From Desulfobacteraceae bacterium (lineage in GTDB: Bacteria > Desulfobacterota > Desulfobacteria > Desulfobacterales > ETH-SRB1), in the NCBI GenBank assembly GCA_030638305.1, contig DAOWEW010000226.1, positions 1-7,331 of the forward strand: a stretch of DNA of 7,331 bases. The letters run 5' to 3'. The position numbers and the translations under genes are program-made. Below, piece by piece: positions 1 through 6,247 of the stretch (the stretch's first letter is position 1; every line of letters starts with the position of its first letter). The notes beneath the pieces were generated by a model. That model made no database searches. It worked only from the letters and a program-made list of their open reading frames with translations, and was not told where the DNA came from.

Positions 1-1637
1 ACAGGGAAGGCATAACTCAGGTTGTCTTTAATCCGGAGAAAGATATAAAAATTCACGAAAAGGCTCATGCAATCAGGAAGGAATATGTAAGCTGTGGGCT
101 TGGTATTGTGGATAACAGACCTGAAGGAATGACAAATCCAAACTTAAAAACCGGAGAAATAGAAATTACGGTTATTGAGCTTAAAATTTTAAATACAGCA
201 AAAACACCTCCTTTTTTAATCGAAGATAAAATTGATGTGTCGGAAACAATACGGCTCAAATATCGCCATATTGATCTCAGACGTACTCAAATGCAAAACA
301 ATATGATCAAGCGTCACAAGGCTGCTCAATCTGTTCGCAACTATCTTGACAGACTCGGATTTCTTGAAATTGAAACACCTGTATTAACGCGCAGCACGCC
401 TGAAGGCGCAAGAGACTATCTTGTCCCCAGCAGAGTTAATCCCGGTCAGTTTTATGCTTTGCCTCAGTCACCCCAGCTTTTTAAACAGCTTTTGATGATT
501 TCAGGGCTTGACCGCTATTACCAGATAGTTCGCTGCTTCAGGGACGAAGACCTGAGGGCGGACCGTCAGCCGGAATTTACCCAAATAGATATGGAGATGT
601 CCTTTGTCGGCGAAAACGATATCATGGATATAGCTGAAGGCATGATGAAAGAAATTTTTAATGATGTTCTTGGGATAGGGCTCAAGCCTCCCTTTTTGCA
701 TCTTTCATACAAAGATTCGGTCAGCCGCTTCGGGCTTGACAAGCCGGATATTCGCTTCGGCCTTGAACTTAAAGATATATCGGATATCGTTGAAAAATCA
801 GGCTTCAAGGTTTTTTCCAGTGTTATAAAAAAAGGCGGGATAGTCAAAGCACTGAATGCAAAGGGCTGCTCATATTTTTCACGAAAAGAAATAGATGATC
901 TTACTGAATTTGTTGCAGTGTACAAGGCAAGAGGGCTTGCATGGATAAAAGTAAAGGAAGATACATGGCAGTCTCCCATAACAAAATTTTTTACAGACGA
1001 AGAAAAAGAAGCTCTATCTATGCGTATAGAAATGGAACCCGGAGACCTTGTTTTTTTTGTAGCTGATCAACCAAAGGTTACAAATGAAGCTCTGGGGCAT
1101 CTTAGAAACCATCTCGGGAAAAAGCTGGACATAATAGACGAGAATGAATTCAGTTTTGTATGGGTTACCGATTTTCCCTTGCTTGAATACGATGAAACAG
1201 AAAAAAGGTTTCAGGCATTGCATCACCCTTTTACAGCTCCTCTTGAAGAAGATTTAAAACTTTTAAAGGACGATCCTCTTGCCGTAAGATCCGGAGCATA
1301 CGATCTTGTTTTAAATGGTTCGGAAATTGGTGGAGGAAGCATACGTATCCATAACAGGGATCAACAGGAAAAAGTGTTTGAAGCATTGGGAATGGATAAA
1401 GAAACTTATGAAGAAAAATTCGGATTTCTTCTTTCAGCGCTTGATTCAGGAGCTCCCCCCCACGGAGGTATTGCATTTGGTTTTGACAGGCTGGTCATGA
1501 TTCTTTGTGGACAGCCTTCCATACGTGATGTTATTGCATTTCCAAAAACCCAGAAGGCTGCATGCCTTCTTACAGATGCACCTGCTGAAACAAGCAAGGC
1601 TCAATTAGATGAGCTTTCTTTAAAATTAAGGATATAA
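1..1637 (+). CDS. aspS: Aspartyl-tRNA synthetase, 5' end cut by window
   Basis: Class IIb aminoacyl-tRNA synthetase that charges tRNA-Asp in the cytoplasm, and probably tRNA-Asn as well. The frame is open from base 3, so the 1530-nt stretch starting at GTG 108 is only an internal start; 544 residues are visible and roughly the first 40 are missing (residue 1 aligns with E. coli R41). In order: the end of the N-terminal OB-fold anticodon-binding domain (residues 1 to about 85, with NRPEGM and KTGEIE); motif 1 around IETPVLTRSTPEGARDYL; the QSPQLFKQ aspartate-site segment; motif 2 FRDEDLRADRQPEFTQ (from about residue 179, nt 537); the bacterial GAD insertion (about 263-400); HHPFT; and motif 3 GGIAFGFDRLVMIL (from residue 488, nt 1464). 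The stop is TAA at 1635-1637. All catalytic motifs are intact. G42 here aligns with E. coli K81, which favours a non-discriminating enzyme. Identification is certain; the dual specificity is inferred. Confidence 0.98.
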   Translation, partial: REGITQVVFNPEKDIKIHEKAHAIRKEYVSCGLGIVDNRPEGMTNPNLKTGEIEITVIELKILNTAKTPPFLIEDKIDVSETIRLKYRHIDLRRTQMQNNMIKRHKAAQSVRNYLDRLGFLEIETPVLTRSTPEGARDYLVPSRVNPGQFYALPQSPQLFKQLLMISGLDRYYQIVRCFRDEDLRADRQPEFTQIDMEMSFVGENDIMDIAEGMMKEIFNDVLGIGLKPPFLHLSYKDSVSRFGLDKPDIRFGLELKDISDIVEKSGFKVFSSVIKKGGIVKALNAKGCSYFSRKEIDDLTEFVAVYKARGLAWIKVKEDTWQSPITKFFTDEEKEALSMRIEMEPGDLVFFVADQPKVTNEALGHLRNHLGKKLDIIDENEFSFVWVTDFPLLEYDETEKRFQALHHPFTAPLEEDLKLLKDDPLAVRSGAYDLVLNGSEIGGGSIRIHNRDQQEKVFEALGMDKETYEEKFGFLLSALDSGAPPHGGIAFGFDRLVMILCGQPSIRDVIAFPKTQKAACLLTDAPAETSKAQLDELSLKLRI

Positions 1638-1666
1638 TTTTTTTACAGTTATTATATATTTGGTTC

Positions 1667-1695
1667 TTGACAATAATTTATATTGTTAATAAAAA
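1667..1695 (+). promoter_or_regulatory. Putative sigma-70 promoter for tRNA-Asn
   Basis: A perfect -35 hexamer TTGACA (1667-1672) is followed after 17 nt by TAAAAA (1690-1695), which matches four of six -10 positions, in very AT-rich DNA. Transcription would start near 1702, giving a leader of about 50 nt before the tRNA at 1751. The spacer is a near-perfect dyad with the -35: TTGACAATA (1667-1675) and TATTGTTAA (1681-1689) are inverted copies apart from one base. The -10 is imperfect, and the tRNA could also be co-transcribed with aspS. Confidence 0.5.
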
Positions 1696-1750
1696 CTTTT
1701 TTATTGATTGTTTTCTGCTTTTCAGGAATAAATCAATTTCAAGTTACAGA

Positions 1751-1826
1751 TCCCCAGTAGCTCAGTTGGCAGAGCGAGTGGCTGTTAACCACTAAGTCCG
1801 CGGTTCGAGTCCGTGCTGGGGAGCCA
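1751..1826 (+). tRNA. tRNA-Asn (anticodon GUU), CCA encoded
   Basis: A full cloverleaf can be drawn. The acceptor TCCCCAG (1751-1757) pairs with CTGGGGA (1816-1822). The D arm is GCTC/GAGC-like with GG in the loop. The anticodon stem AGTGG/CCACT (1777-1781/1789-1793) closes the loop CTGTTAA, with anticodon GTT at 1784-1786. The T stem encloses TTCGAGT (1804-1810). The discriminator is G1823, and CCA is encoded at 1824-1826. The first pair is U1-A72 and the D loop has no extra base at 20a; both are known features read by the bacterial GatCAB amidotransferase, although E. coli tRNA-Asn also has U1-A72. It lies 113 nt after aspS on the same strand and is the last + strand gene seen in the window. 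Confidence 0.98.
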
Positions 1827-1836
1827 AAAATCAAAA

Positions 1837-1864
1837 AGCCCTTTTTTTCTTCGGGAAAAGGGCT
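1837..1864 (+). terminator. Hairpin terminator after tRNA-Asn, probably bidirectional
   Basis: A perfect 9-bp stem AGCCCTTTT (1837-1845) / AAAAGGGCT (1856-1864) has a 10-nt loop that contains CTTCGG, so a UUCG-capped alternative fold is possible. It starts 10 nt after the tRNA CCA. On the + strand only a broken T tract follows (CCATTTTGTTT). On the - strand it is followed by TTTTTGATTTTT, a better U tract. It can therefore also stop read-through coming from the gajAB side towards the tRNA. Confidence 0.7.
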
Positions 1865-1865
1865 A

Positions 1866-1901
1866 TCCATTTTGTTTGGAGTTGCTTGATTACTTTTTCT
1901 T
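1866..1901. repeat. Left copy of 36-bp direct repeat flanking gajAB
   Basis: This 36-bp stretch matches 6157-6192 on the same strand at 33 of 36 positions without gaps; the last 19 bases, from TGCTTGATTACTTTTTCTT, are identical. It begins immediately after the tRNA terminator hairpin. The two copies enclose the Gabija pair and its spacers, about 4.3 kb. Similarity falls away sharply after 1901. It may be a remnant of duplication or recombination, or a dispersed intergenic repeat of this genome. Confidence 0.75.
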
Positions 1902-2102
1902 TTTGATTATCTGCATGGGTTTTCGAATTTTTTATCTTGATAAATTTTTTTATTTTCAATAAGTTGTAAACAGTTGACTCTAAGCTATAACTCTAAAATT
2001 TATGTTCAAAGATAAAAATATTGAAACAACCATCTTTTATAATGGTTTGTTATTATTAACGATAAAAAATTTTTAAAAAGTCAAGAACTATTTTTCGAAA
2101 AC
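1902..2102. other. AT-rich non-coding spacer
   Basis: This spacer lies between the left direct repeat and the remnant downstream of gajB. I find no open frame with coding character on either strand. Its only structured element is the weak hairpin at 2025-2051. The rest is A/T-rich sequence without recognisable promoters. Confidence 0.6.
2025..2051 (-). terminator. Weak candidate terminator for the gajAB transcript
   Basis: Inverted repeat AACAACCAT (2025-2033) / ATGGTTTGTT (2042-2051), with one bulged base and an 8-nt loop. Read on the - strand, it is followed by a U-rich stretch (AATATTTTTATC). It is the best hairpin between gajB and the bidirectional terminator at 1837-1864, but the stem is AU-rich and the U tract is interrupted. 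It lies about 210 nt past the gajB stop. Confidence 0.3.
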
Positions 2103-2249
2103 TCAAGTATCTGTTAGCTGGTCAAATTTTTTGTTTTGGATTACTGCTTTTAAATCTTTTTCTACAAATTTCAGGATGTCGATATTGCGTTTTTTTATGT
2201 GTTGTAATAAAATATGTGGTCGGGGAAGTAGAGCTGGAAAACAAGAGCG
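2103..2249 (-). pseudogene. Start-less 48-codon gene remnant downstream of gajB
   Basis: On the - strand, one base out of frame with gajB, an open frame runs from just after a TGA (2252-2250) to a TGA at 2105-2103. Its translation looks protein-like: it contains RPHILLQHIKKRNIDILKF, then EKDLKAVIQNKKFDQLTDT and the stop, an amphipathic, Lys/Asp-rich helical pattern in otherwise AT-rich spacer. It has no ATG, GTG or TTG start, and gajB ends 11 nt upstream. It therefore reads as the 3' tail of an older gene whose front was lost at the gajB junction. I do not recognise the family; a small toxin-antitoxin or PIN-like protein tail is possible but unsupported. It could also be chance. Confidence 0.4.
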
Positions 2250-2259
2250 TCAATTATAT

Positions 2260-4185
2260 CTACAAACTGATTCCCATTTCACGTAGGAATCGAGAAGGTG
2301 CTTTAATCCATCCAAACACATTTTCAGAAAACGTCATTGTAAGGCTTTCTTGAGTACGCGTGATAGCAACAAAGCAATTTCTTCTTTCTTCTTGCATCTC
2401 AAACGAATTCTCACCTTTTTTTACGGCTGCCCAAATAGGAAGCTGATCTTCTACTAATCCCATAAGATATACGTGATTAAATTCCATCCCTTTAGATGCA
2501 TGTATTGTAAAGCAGGGAATTGCACCAGGTTGTTTAGGAGGAGTTTTGGATGTGAGATCAAGCTCATGTAAAAACTGATAAAGGCTAACCTCTTCGCCAT
2601 CAAATTTTTTTGTGATTTCGTTAAGAAGCTGATTCCAGACTTCCCTCTCCTCCTCAAATTCATTAAATGCAGTTTCACTTGTTTGTAAAATTTTTTGCTG
2701 CTCATCAGCCCAAAGTAGTAAATCAGATGCAAATGCCCGAAAGTTCAGTGAGTTCAAAAGCGGTTTTATACCAATTGATAATAGGGTCTGTGTCTTTTTT
2801 TCCAACTCTTGACGTTGATCTACTTCCACAAGCCATGCACGAAGAAAATCTAATCCATCAGCAGAAGCTCTTGAAAAAACGGAAGATTGTTCGATCAGAA
2901 TACCTTCAAGCTCATAAAATGATTTACAAAGTCTGGCAACAGACTGCTTATCTTCCTGTGAATTTGCAAGACGCAAGATAGAATGAAGCATACGAAGCGG
3001 GGCGCTTTTAAATTCATCTTTACGAGCAGCGAAGTAAACTGGAACACCTTCATTTGTAAGTTCAGTTCCAACAAAATCAAGAAGTTTTTTGGTCCGTGCC
3101 AATACTGCACATCCCTCAATATCTTGCAGTGTCCTTTGTGCTATATCTTTTGAAATCCATTTCGCTTCATCTTCAATAGAGTTGAACTTATAAATTCGGA
3201 GTACATCTTTATGTTTGCCCTTCTTCATGGCCTTCAGAGGCTTCTTGCCGGCAGAACGGTTAAGGTTCTTTGATATGAGAGAATTTGCTAGCTCAATAAC
3301 AATTGGCGGGCAACGGTAGTTTTCAGGAAGCTGTATTTCCGTGACAGCAAAATCATCCCTAAGCGACTGTATTCGCTTTGGATTGGCACCATTCCATTGA
3401 TAAATGATCTGGTCATCATCTGCCACAATAAAAAGTGTGGAATGGTCTGGTTTAACAATAAGCGAAAGAATTCTATACTGCGAAAGATTTGTATCCTGAA
3501 ACTCATCCACAAGTATATGCTTATATATCTTCCGAATATGCTTTACCAAAACAGGATGAGTTTCAAGAAGCTCAATGGTTTCAGCGATGAGGCTTGGAAA
3601 ATCCAACGAGTTAGATTTGCGTAAGGCTTCTCTATAGCATGAATAGACCCTTGCGAGTGGAATGGCCGACGCTACATTTGATTTTTGGAGAATTTTTTCG
3701 GCTTTATCAGAAGGCACACATTGTTCTAATAATTTTGTGATAACAGGAAGTAGTCGAGATGCCTTAAAGTGTTCTGGTAGTGAATATGAAAGATCCTTTT
3801 TTATAGTTGCAAGAACTTCATCCAGTACTGCCGTTCGATCTGCATCAGTTGAAAGAATTTGAAAATCCGGACGAAAACTAAGGTGATTGCCATGCTGCTG
3901 AAGAAGTTCGGCAGCAAAGGAATGAAAGGTTGTGAGCCGCACTCGGCTAAGAGTCTTTGGCACCAATTTTTCCACTCTACCACGCATTTCCGCTGCTGCT
4001 TTATTTGTAAAGGTTAAGGCTAAAATACGAAAGTGCTGATTTTCAGAATCTTCTAAAATTTGTGCAATGCGATATGTAAGAACGGAAGTCTTTCCTGAGC
4101 CTGGACCAGCTAAAGTAAGGAGTGGCCCATCACGCCATAACACAGCTTCACGTTGATTTTCATTAAGCAATGATAAATCAATCAT
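2260..4185 (-). CDS. gajB: Gabija GajB, UvrD/PcrA-like superfamily 1 helicase
   Basis: 641-residue SF1A DNA helicase, the partner of the GajA nuclease in Gabija anti-phage defence. Motifs in order: Q motif LNENQREAV (7-15); Walker A AGPGSGKT (26-33); Ia LTFTNKAAAEMRGR (57-70); Ib TTFHSF (85-90); Walker B/II LVDEFQDT (225-232); III ADDDQIIYQWNGA (255-267); IV LPENYRC (286-292); V IHASKGMEFNHVYL (561-574); VI EEERRNCFVAITR (598-610). It stops soon after motif VI, with no C-terminal PD-(D/E)XK nuclease, unlike AddA/RecB or Cas4-linked helicases. It is longer than the B. cereus GajB (494 aa, recalled), nearer to full UvrD size, with the extra length in the 1B/2B regions. Start ATG 4185 abuts the gajA TAA; AGGAG (4195-4191) sits 5 nt upstream inside the gajA end. 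Known Gabija GajB binds the GajA tetramer and is thought to respond to DNA ends or nucleotide loss. A housekeeping PcrA/UvrD is less likely, given the coupling to gajA. Confidence 0.93.
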   Translation of the reverse strand: MIDLSLLNENQREAVLWRDGPLLTLAGPGSGKTSVLTYRIAQILEDSENQHFRILALTFTNKAAAEMRGRVEKLVPKTLSRVRLTTFHSFAAELLQQHGNHLSFRPDFQILSTDADRTAVLDEVLATIKKDLSYSLPEHFKASRLLPVITKLLEQCVPSDKAEKILQKSNVASAIPLARVYSCYREALRKSNSLDFPSLIAETIELLETHPVLVKHIRKIYKHILVDEFQDTNLSQYRILSLIVKPDHSTLFIVADDDQIIYQWNGANPKRIQSLRDDFAVTEIQLPENYRCPPIVIELANSLISKNLNRSAGKKPLKAMKKGKHKDVLRIYKFNSIEDEAKWISKDIAQRTLQDIEGCAVLARTKKLLDFVGTELTNEGVPVYFAARKDEFKSAPLRMLHSILRLANSQEDKQSVARLCKSFYELEGILIEQSSVFSRASADGLDFLRAWLVEVDQRQELEKKTQTLLSIGIKPLLNSLNFRAFASDLLLWADEQQKILQTSETAFNEFEEEREVWNQLLNEITKKFDGEEVSLYQFLHELDLTSKTPPKQPGAIPCFTIHASKGMEFNHVYLMGLVEDQLPIWAAVKKGENSFEMQEERRNCFVAITRTQESLTMTFSENVFGWIKAPSRFLREMGISL

Positions 4186-4197
4186 TTATTCTCCTGC
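4186..4197 (-). promoter_or_regulatory. Coupled stop/start with internal gajB ribosome binding site
   Basis: On the - strand the order is AGGAG (4195-4191), AATAA, ATG. The gajA stop TAA (4188-4186) is directly followed by the gajB ATG with no base between. The strong Shine-Dalgarno is therefore coded by the last gajA codons, which fixes the gajB start and implies that gajB is translated by ribosomes finishing gajA, giving a stable ratio of the two subunits. Confidence 0.85.
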
Positions 4198-5913
4198 CAA
4201 TTGAGTAATGCGAGTAAAAACATCCTGGATTGCTTGAGGAACAGAAGCCGTACCACGTTTCCTAACTTCGGCAACCAAAGTTCGAGCAAAAGCCGGCTTT
4301 CCACCAACAGCTTTAATCGCTGCATTAATTAATGATTTTGTTTCTTTTGCAGTGTCACCTGCGGCTTGAGTCTGGATGTTCGTTTGAGTTGTCATTGGTA
4401 TCATGTTTTTAATAAAAGCATCGAAGCCGTTGTTCCAGAACTCATGTTCAATATCGACAGATGGTAAATTTATGGCTCTATCACCAAGAGATTCACCTGG
4501 TTCAAGATGATTATTAGCACGATTTGTATAATCAATGCCTGCAGCATCACCATCTGCCATCATAACCCATTGGATACCTAACGCTTTTGCAGTTTTGATG
4601 AAAGGTTTACCCTTATCAATTACTTGACTTATTTCAAGTACTGAATAACTTGATTGATCTTGTGAGTGGCCTAATACGTCACCAAGAAGCGGCATTATAT
4701 GAAAATCGGATTCCCCTTCAACAAGCAGCCAACAGCGAGAAAAGAGATATGCACCTCTTGTAAGTCTGATATTATAATCAATGGCTTGTAGTTCACGCTC
4801 AGAAAGCTGACCAGGTTGTATCATACCTACTTTTGTCTCATTGCCTACTTTATAAAGCCTTCTAATGGAAAAAATCGATACTCTTGATACCAGATCTCCG
4901 GAATGGCTGGATACAATTTTTTGTCCGGACATGTCTTTTAAAAATAAGGCAAGAGAACGAATAGCCGACGGGTGAAGATGAGCCTCCGGTTCTTCAAGGG
5001 CAAGAATCGGGGAAGAATCAGGATCGTATGCTTCAGCAAGATTAGCTTCGGCAAAAGCCTGAAATAAAAGCAATACTGCGAGGCTTTGTGTGCCCTCTCC
5101 GTATCTCTGAAGAGGTAGTTTAGCGCCAACAGGTGACTTCAAAAAAACCTGAATCTTTCCCATCATGTCGAAAATTCTGGTTGGAATAGCCTCCAATACA
5201 ACAGGGTCGTCAGCATTAAGTGGCACTAATCGGTTAGCATTGGCAATCTGTTGAATGACCTGATTGAGTCCTTCATTAGAACTAATAACCGCAGTATTTA
5301 TTTCCCGGAGCATTTGTTCAAGGTTATCTCTTTGATCATCCGGCAATTGGATAGACTTAAGGAAACCTTTCCAAAATTGCCCCCGCTGTCCAAATTCTTG
5401 AGAAGCATCACGCAAGGCAGAGAGAAAAAATATAGGAACAAAACGTTGCAACAAATGAAGGGGGGCAACATTTTTTAACACAAGCGCATCATTGTTGGAA
5501 TTTAGAAAATTCCATTTTGTTTCAAAACTTTTTGTTTCTTGATTGAAGGCGCCTTCTACTTGAAGCCATATATGATTATGCCCGGTATTTATATCTAACT
5601 GGATAACTTCTGAAAGTTGCTGAACAATTGATTCAGGCCACTCGTTTTCCTGCAATTCTGCGAAGTGAAGTTTGATCTTCACTGCACCTGATTCATGAGG
5701 TGTTGCAGTTGCATCAGCAAGGTGAAAATCGTACTCCGTAAATTGGCCTCCACGCCGAGTCCCTAAACCAGGAGTCAATATTAACTTTAGAGCTTCCAAT
5801 ATCGTTGACTTACCAGTATTGTTTTCCCCTATAAGCACTGTGAGATCATCAAGTTGAAGTGTAAGATTTTTTATACCACGAAAATTTTCAATTGATATTT
5901 CGGTAAGTTTCAT
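4186..5913 (-). CDS. gajA: Gabija GajA, OLD-family ATPase with TOPRIM nuclease domain
   Basis: 575-residue class 2 OLD-family protein, close in size to the B. cereus GajA (578 aa, recalled). The N-terminal SMC/ABC-like ATPase has Walker A GENNTGKS (29-36), a signature-like YGEGTQSL (271-278), Walker B PILALEEPEAHLHP (302-315) and the SSHSGDLV switch segment (335-342). The C-terminal TOPRIM domain has VEGESD (398-403, metal-binding E399), ADGDAAG (453-459; D454 and D456), VDIEHEF (486-492) and a late conserved-type lysine, K539 in GGKPAFARTL. No expected residue is visibly missing. Known GajA is a sequence-specific nicking endonuclease inhibited by ATP/dNTPs and released when phage replication depletes nucleotides. 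Start ATG 5913 has AAAAGGA (5930-5924) 10 nt upstream, and the FRGIKNLTLQ opening is typical of the family. Class 2 OLD next to a UvrD-like helicase defines Gabija; PARIS, Septu and retron-linked OLD systems have other partners. Confidence 0.94.
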   Translation of the reverse strand: MKLTEISIENFRGIKNLTLQLDDLTVLIGENNTGKSTILEALKLILTPGLGTRRGGQFTEYDFHLADATATPHESGAVKIKLHFAELQENEWPESIVQQLSEVIQLDINTGHNHIWLQVEGAFNQETKSFETKWNFLNSNNDALVLKNVAPLHLLQRFVPIFFLSALRDASQEFGQRGQFWKGFLKSIQLPDDQRDNLEQMLREINTAVISSNEGLNQVIQQIANANRLVPLNADDPVVLEAIPTRIFDMMGKIQVFLKSPVGAKLPLQRYGEGTQSLAVLLLFQAFAEANLAEAYDPDSSPILALEEPEAHLHPSAIRSLALFLKDMSGQKIVSSHSGDLVSRVSIFSIRRLYKVGNETKVGMIQPGQLSERELQAIDYNIRLTRGAYLFSRCWLLVEGESDFHIMPLLGDVLGHSQDQSSYSVLEISQVIDKGKPFIKTAKALGIQWVMMADGDAAGIDYTNRANNHLEPGESLGDRAINLPSVDIEHEFWNNGFDAFIKNMIPMTTQTNIQTQAAGDTAKETKSLINAAIKAVGGKPAFARTLVAEVRKRGTASVPQAIQDVFTRITQLAGE

Positions 5914-5930
5914 TAATAGTCAATCCTTTT
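5914..5930 (-). promoter_or_regulatory. gajA ribosome binding site
   Basis: AAAAGGA on the - strand (5930-5924) lies 10 nt before the ATG at 5913. The spacing is slightly long but usable. It supports 5913 as the gajA start, as does the family-typical N-terminus beginning MKLTEISIENFRG. Confidence 0.6.
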
Positions 5931-6010
5931 CAAAAAGCTCTGTCATCTACTGTTGGGGAAGCCAAACCGTGTCGTTCAGCACACTACTGGTTTTCAATTA
6001 GTTTTTTTTA

Positions 6011-6070
6011 TAGTATCCAAAGCATCCCTGCTTTGGGTTGCTTTCCCCAAGCTGGAAGCTTGCGGTACTA
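6011..6070. repeat. REP-like fold-back element (nested hairpins)
   Basis: Two hairpins lie side by side: CCAAAGCA-TCCC-TGCTTTGG (6017-6036, perfect 8-bp stem) and CAAGCT-GGA-AGCTTG (6048-6062, perfect 6-bp stem). Outer ends TAGTATCC (6011-6018) and GGTACTA (6064-6070) are also inverted copies with one extra base, so the whole 60 nt could fold into a branched structure. This resembles small non-autonomous palindromic units of the REP/BIME kind. A role as terminator for the upstream methyltransferase fragment is possible but not shown. Confidence 0.6.
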
Positions 6071-6156
6071 TCTGCTTTCCATGATGGGTTTTAAAATATC
6101 CGGGCTTTTTTTGGCAAAGCTGTTCATGCGTTTTACTATTTCGTTTTTGGGGTCTG

Positions 6157-6192
6157 TCCATTTTTTGTGGAGCTGCTTGATTACTTTTTCTT
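6157..6192. repeat. Right copy of 36-bp direct repeat flanking gajAB
   Basis: Partner of 1866-1901 in the same orientation, with 33 of 36 positions identical and no gaps. The mismatches fall at copy positions 9, 11 and 17. It sits between the fold-back element and the end of the methyltransferase fragment. Confidence 0.75.
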
Positions 6193-6195
6193 ATA

Positions 6196-6219
6196 TACTT
6201 CTCACAGTACTTCTCACCA
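6196..6219. repeat. 12-bp tandem duplication
   Basis: TACTTCTCACAG (6196-6207) is followed at once by TACTTCTCACCA (6208-6219): two adjacent units identical over the first ten bases. It begins three bases after the right copy of the 36-bp repeat, so local slippage or an insertion scar is possible. Confidence 0.6.
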
Positions 6220-6247
6220 ATATTTAGTTACATAAAAAACAAAACGT

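Larger units (their letters stand above)
5914..6247. other. Non-coding, repeat-bearing spacer upstream of gajA
   Basis: This 334-nt spacer separates the methyltransferase fragment from gajA. It holds the gajA ribosome binding site, a 15-nt stretch resembling the tRNA-Asn 3' end (5952-5966), a fold-back REP-like element (6011-6070), the right copy of the 36-bp direct repeat (6157-6192) and a 12-bp tandem duplication (6196-6219). The gajA promoter should lie here, but I find no convincing -35/-10 pair on the - strand. A + strand open frame at 6033-6227 runs through these repeats and is probably not a gene. Confidence 0.7.

Noticed and set aside
566..979. A 137-codon - strand frame opposite aspS.
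   Set aside because: It lies wholly antisense to well-conserved AspRS coding sequence and has no recognisable family; a shadow frame.
2260..5913. Reading the pair as another OLD-type system (retron-linked OLD, PARIS, Septu) or as housekeeping RecF plus PcrA.
   Set aside because: No reverse transcriptase, msr/msd-like RNA, AriB-like protein or HNH partner is present; the C-terminal TOPRIM excludes RecF, and the stop-to-start coupling to a UvrD-like helicase fits Gabija.
5914..6020. Possible gajA promoter, e.g. TTGAAA near 5994 or TATAAA near 6008 on the - strand.
   Set aside because: No partner hexamer lies at 16-18 nt from either, so no promoter is called.
6033..6227. A 64-codon + strand open frame with hydrophobic translation in the spacer upstream of gajA.
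   Set aside because: It runs through the fold-back element and the 36-bp direct repeat, lacks a ribosome binding site and shows no domain-like pattern; most likely open by chance.
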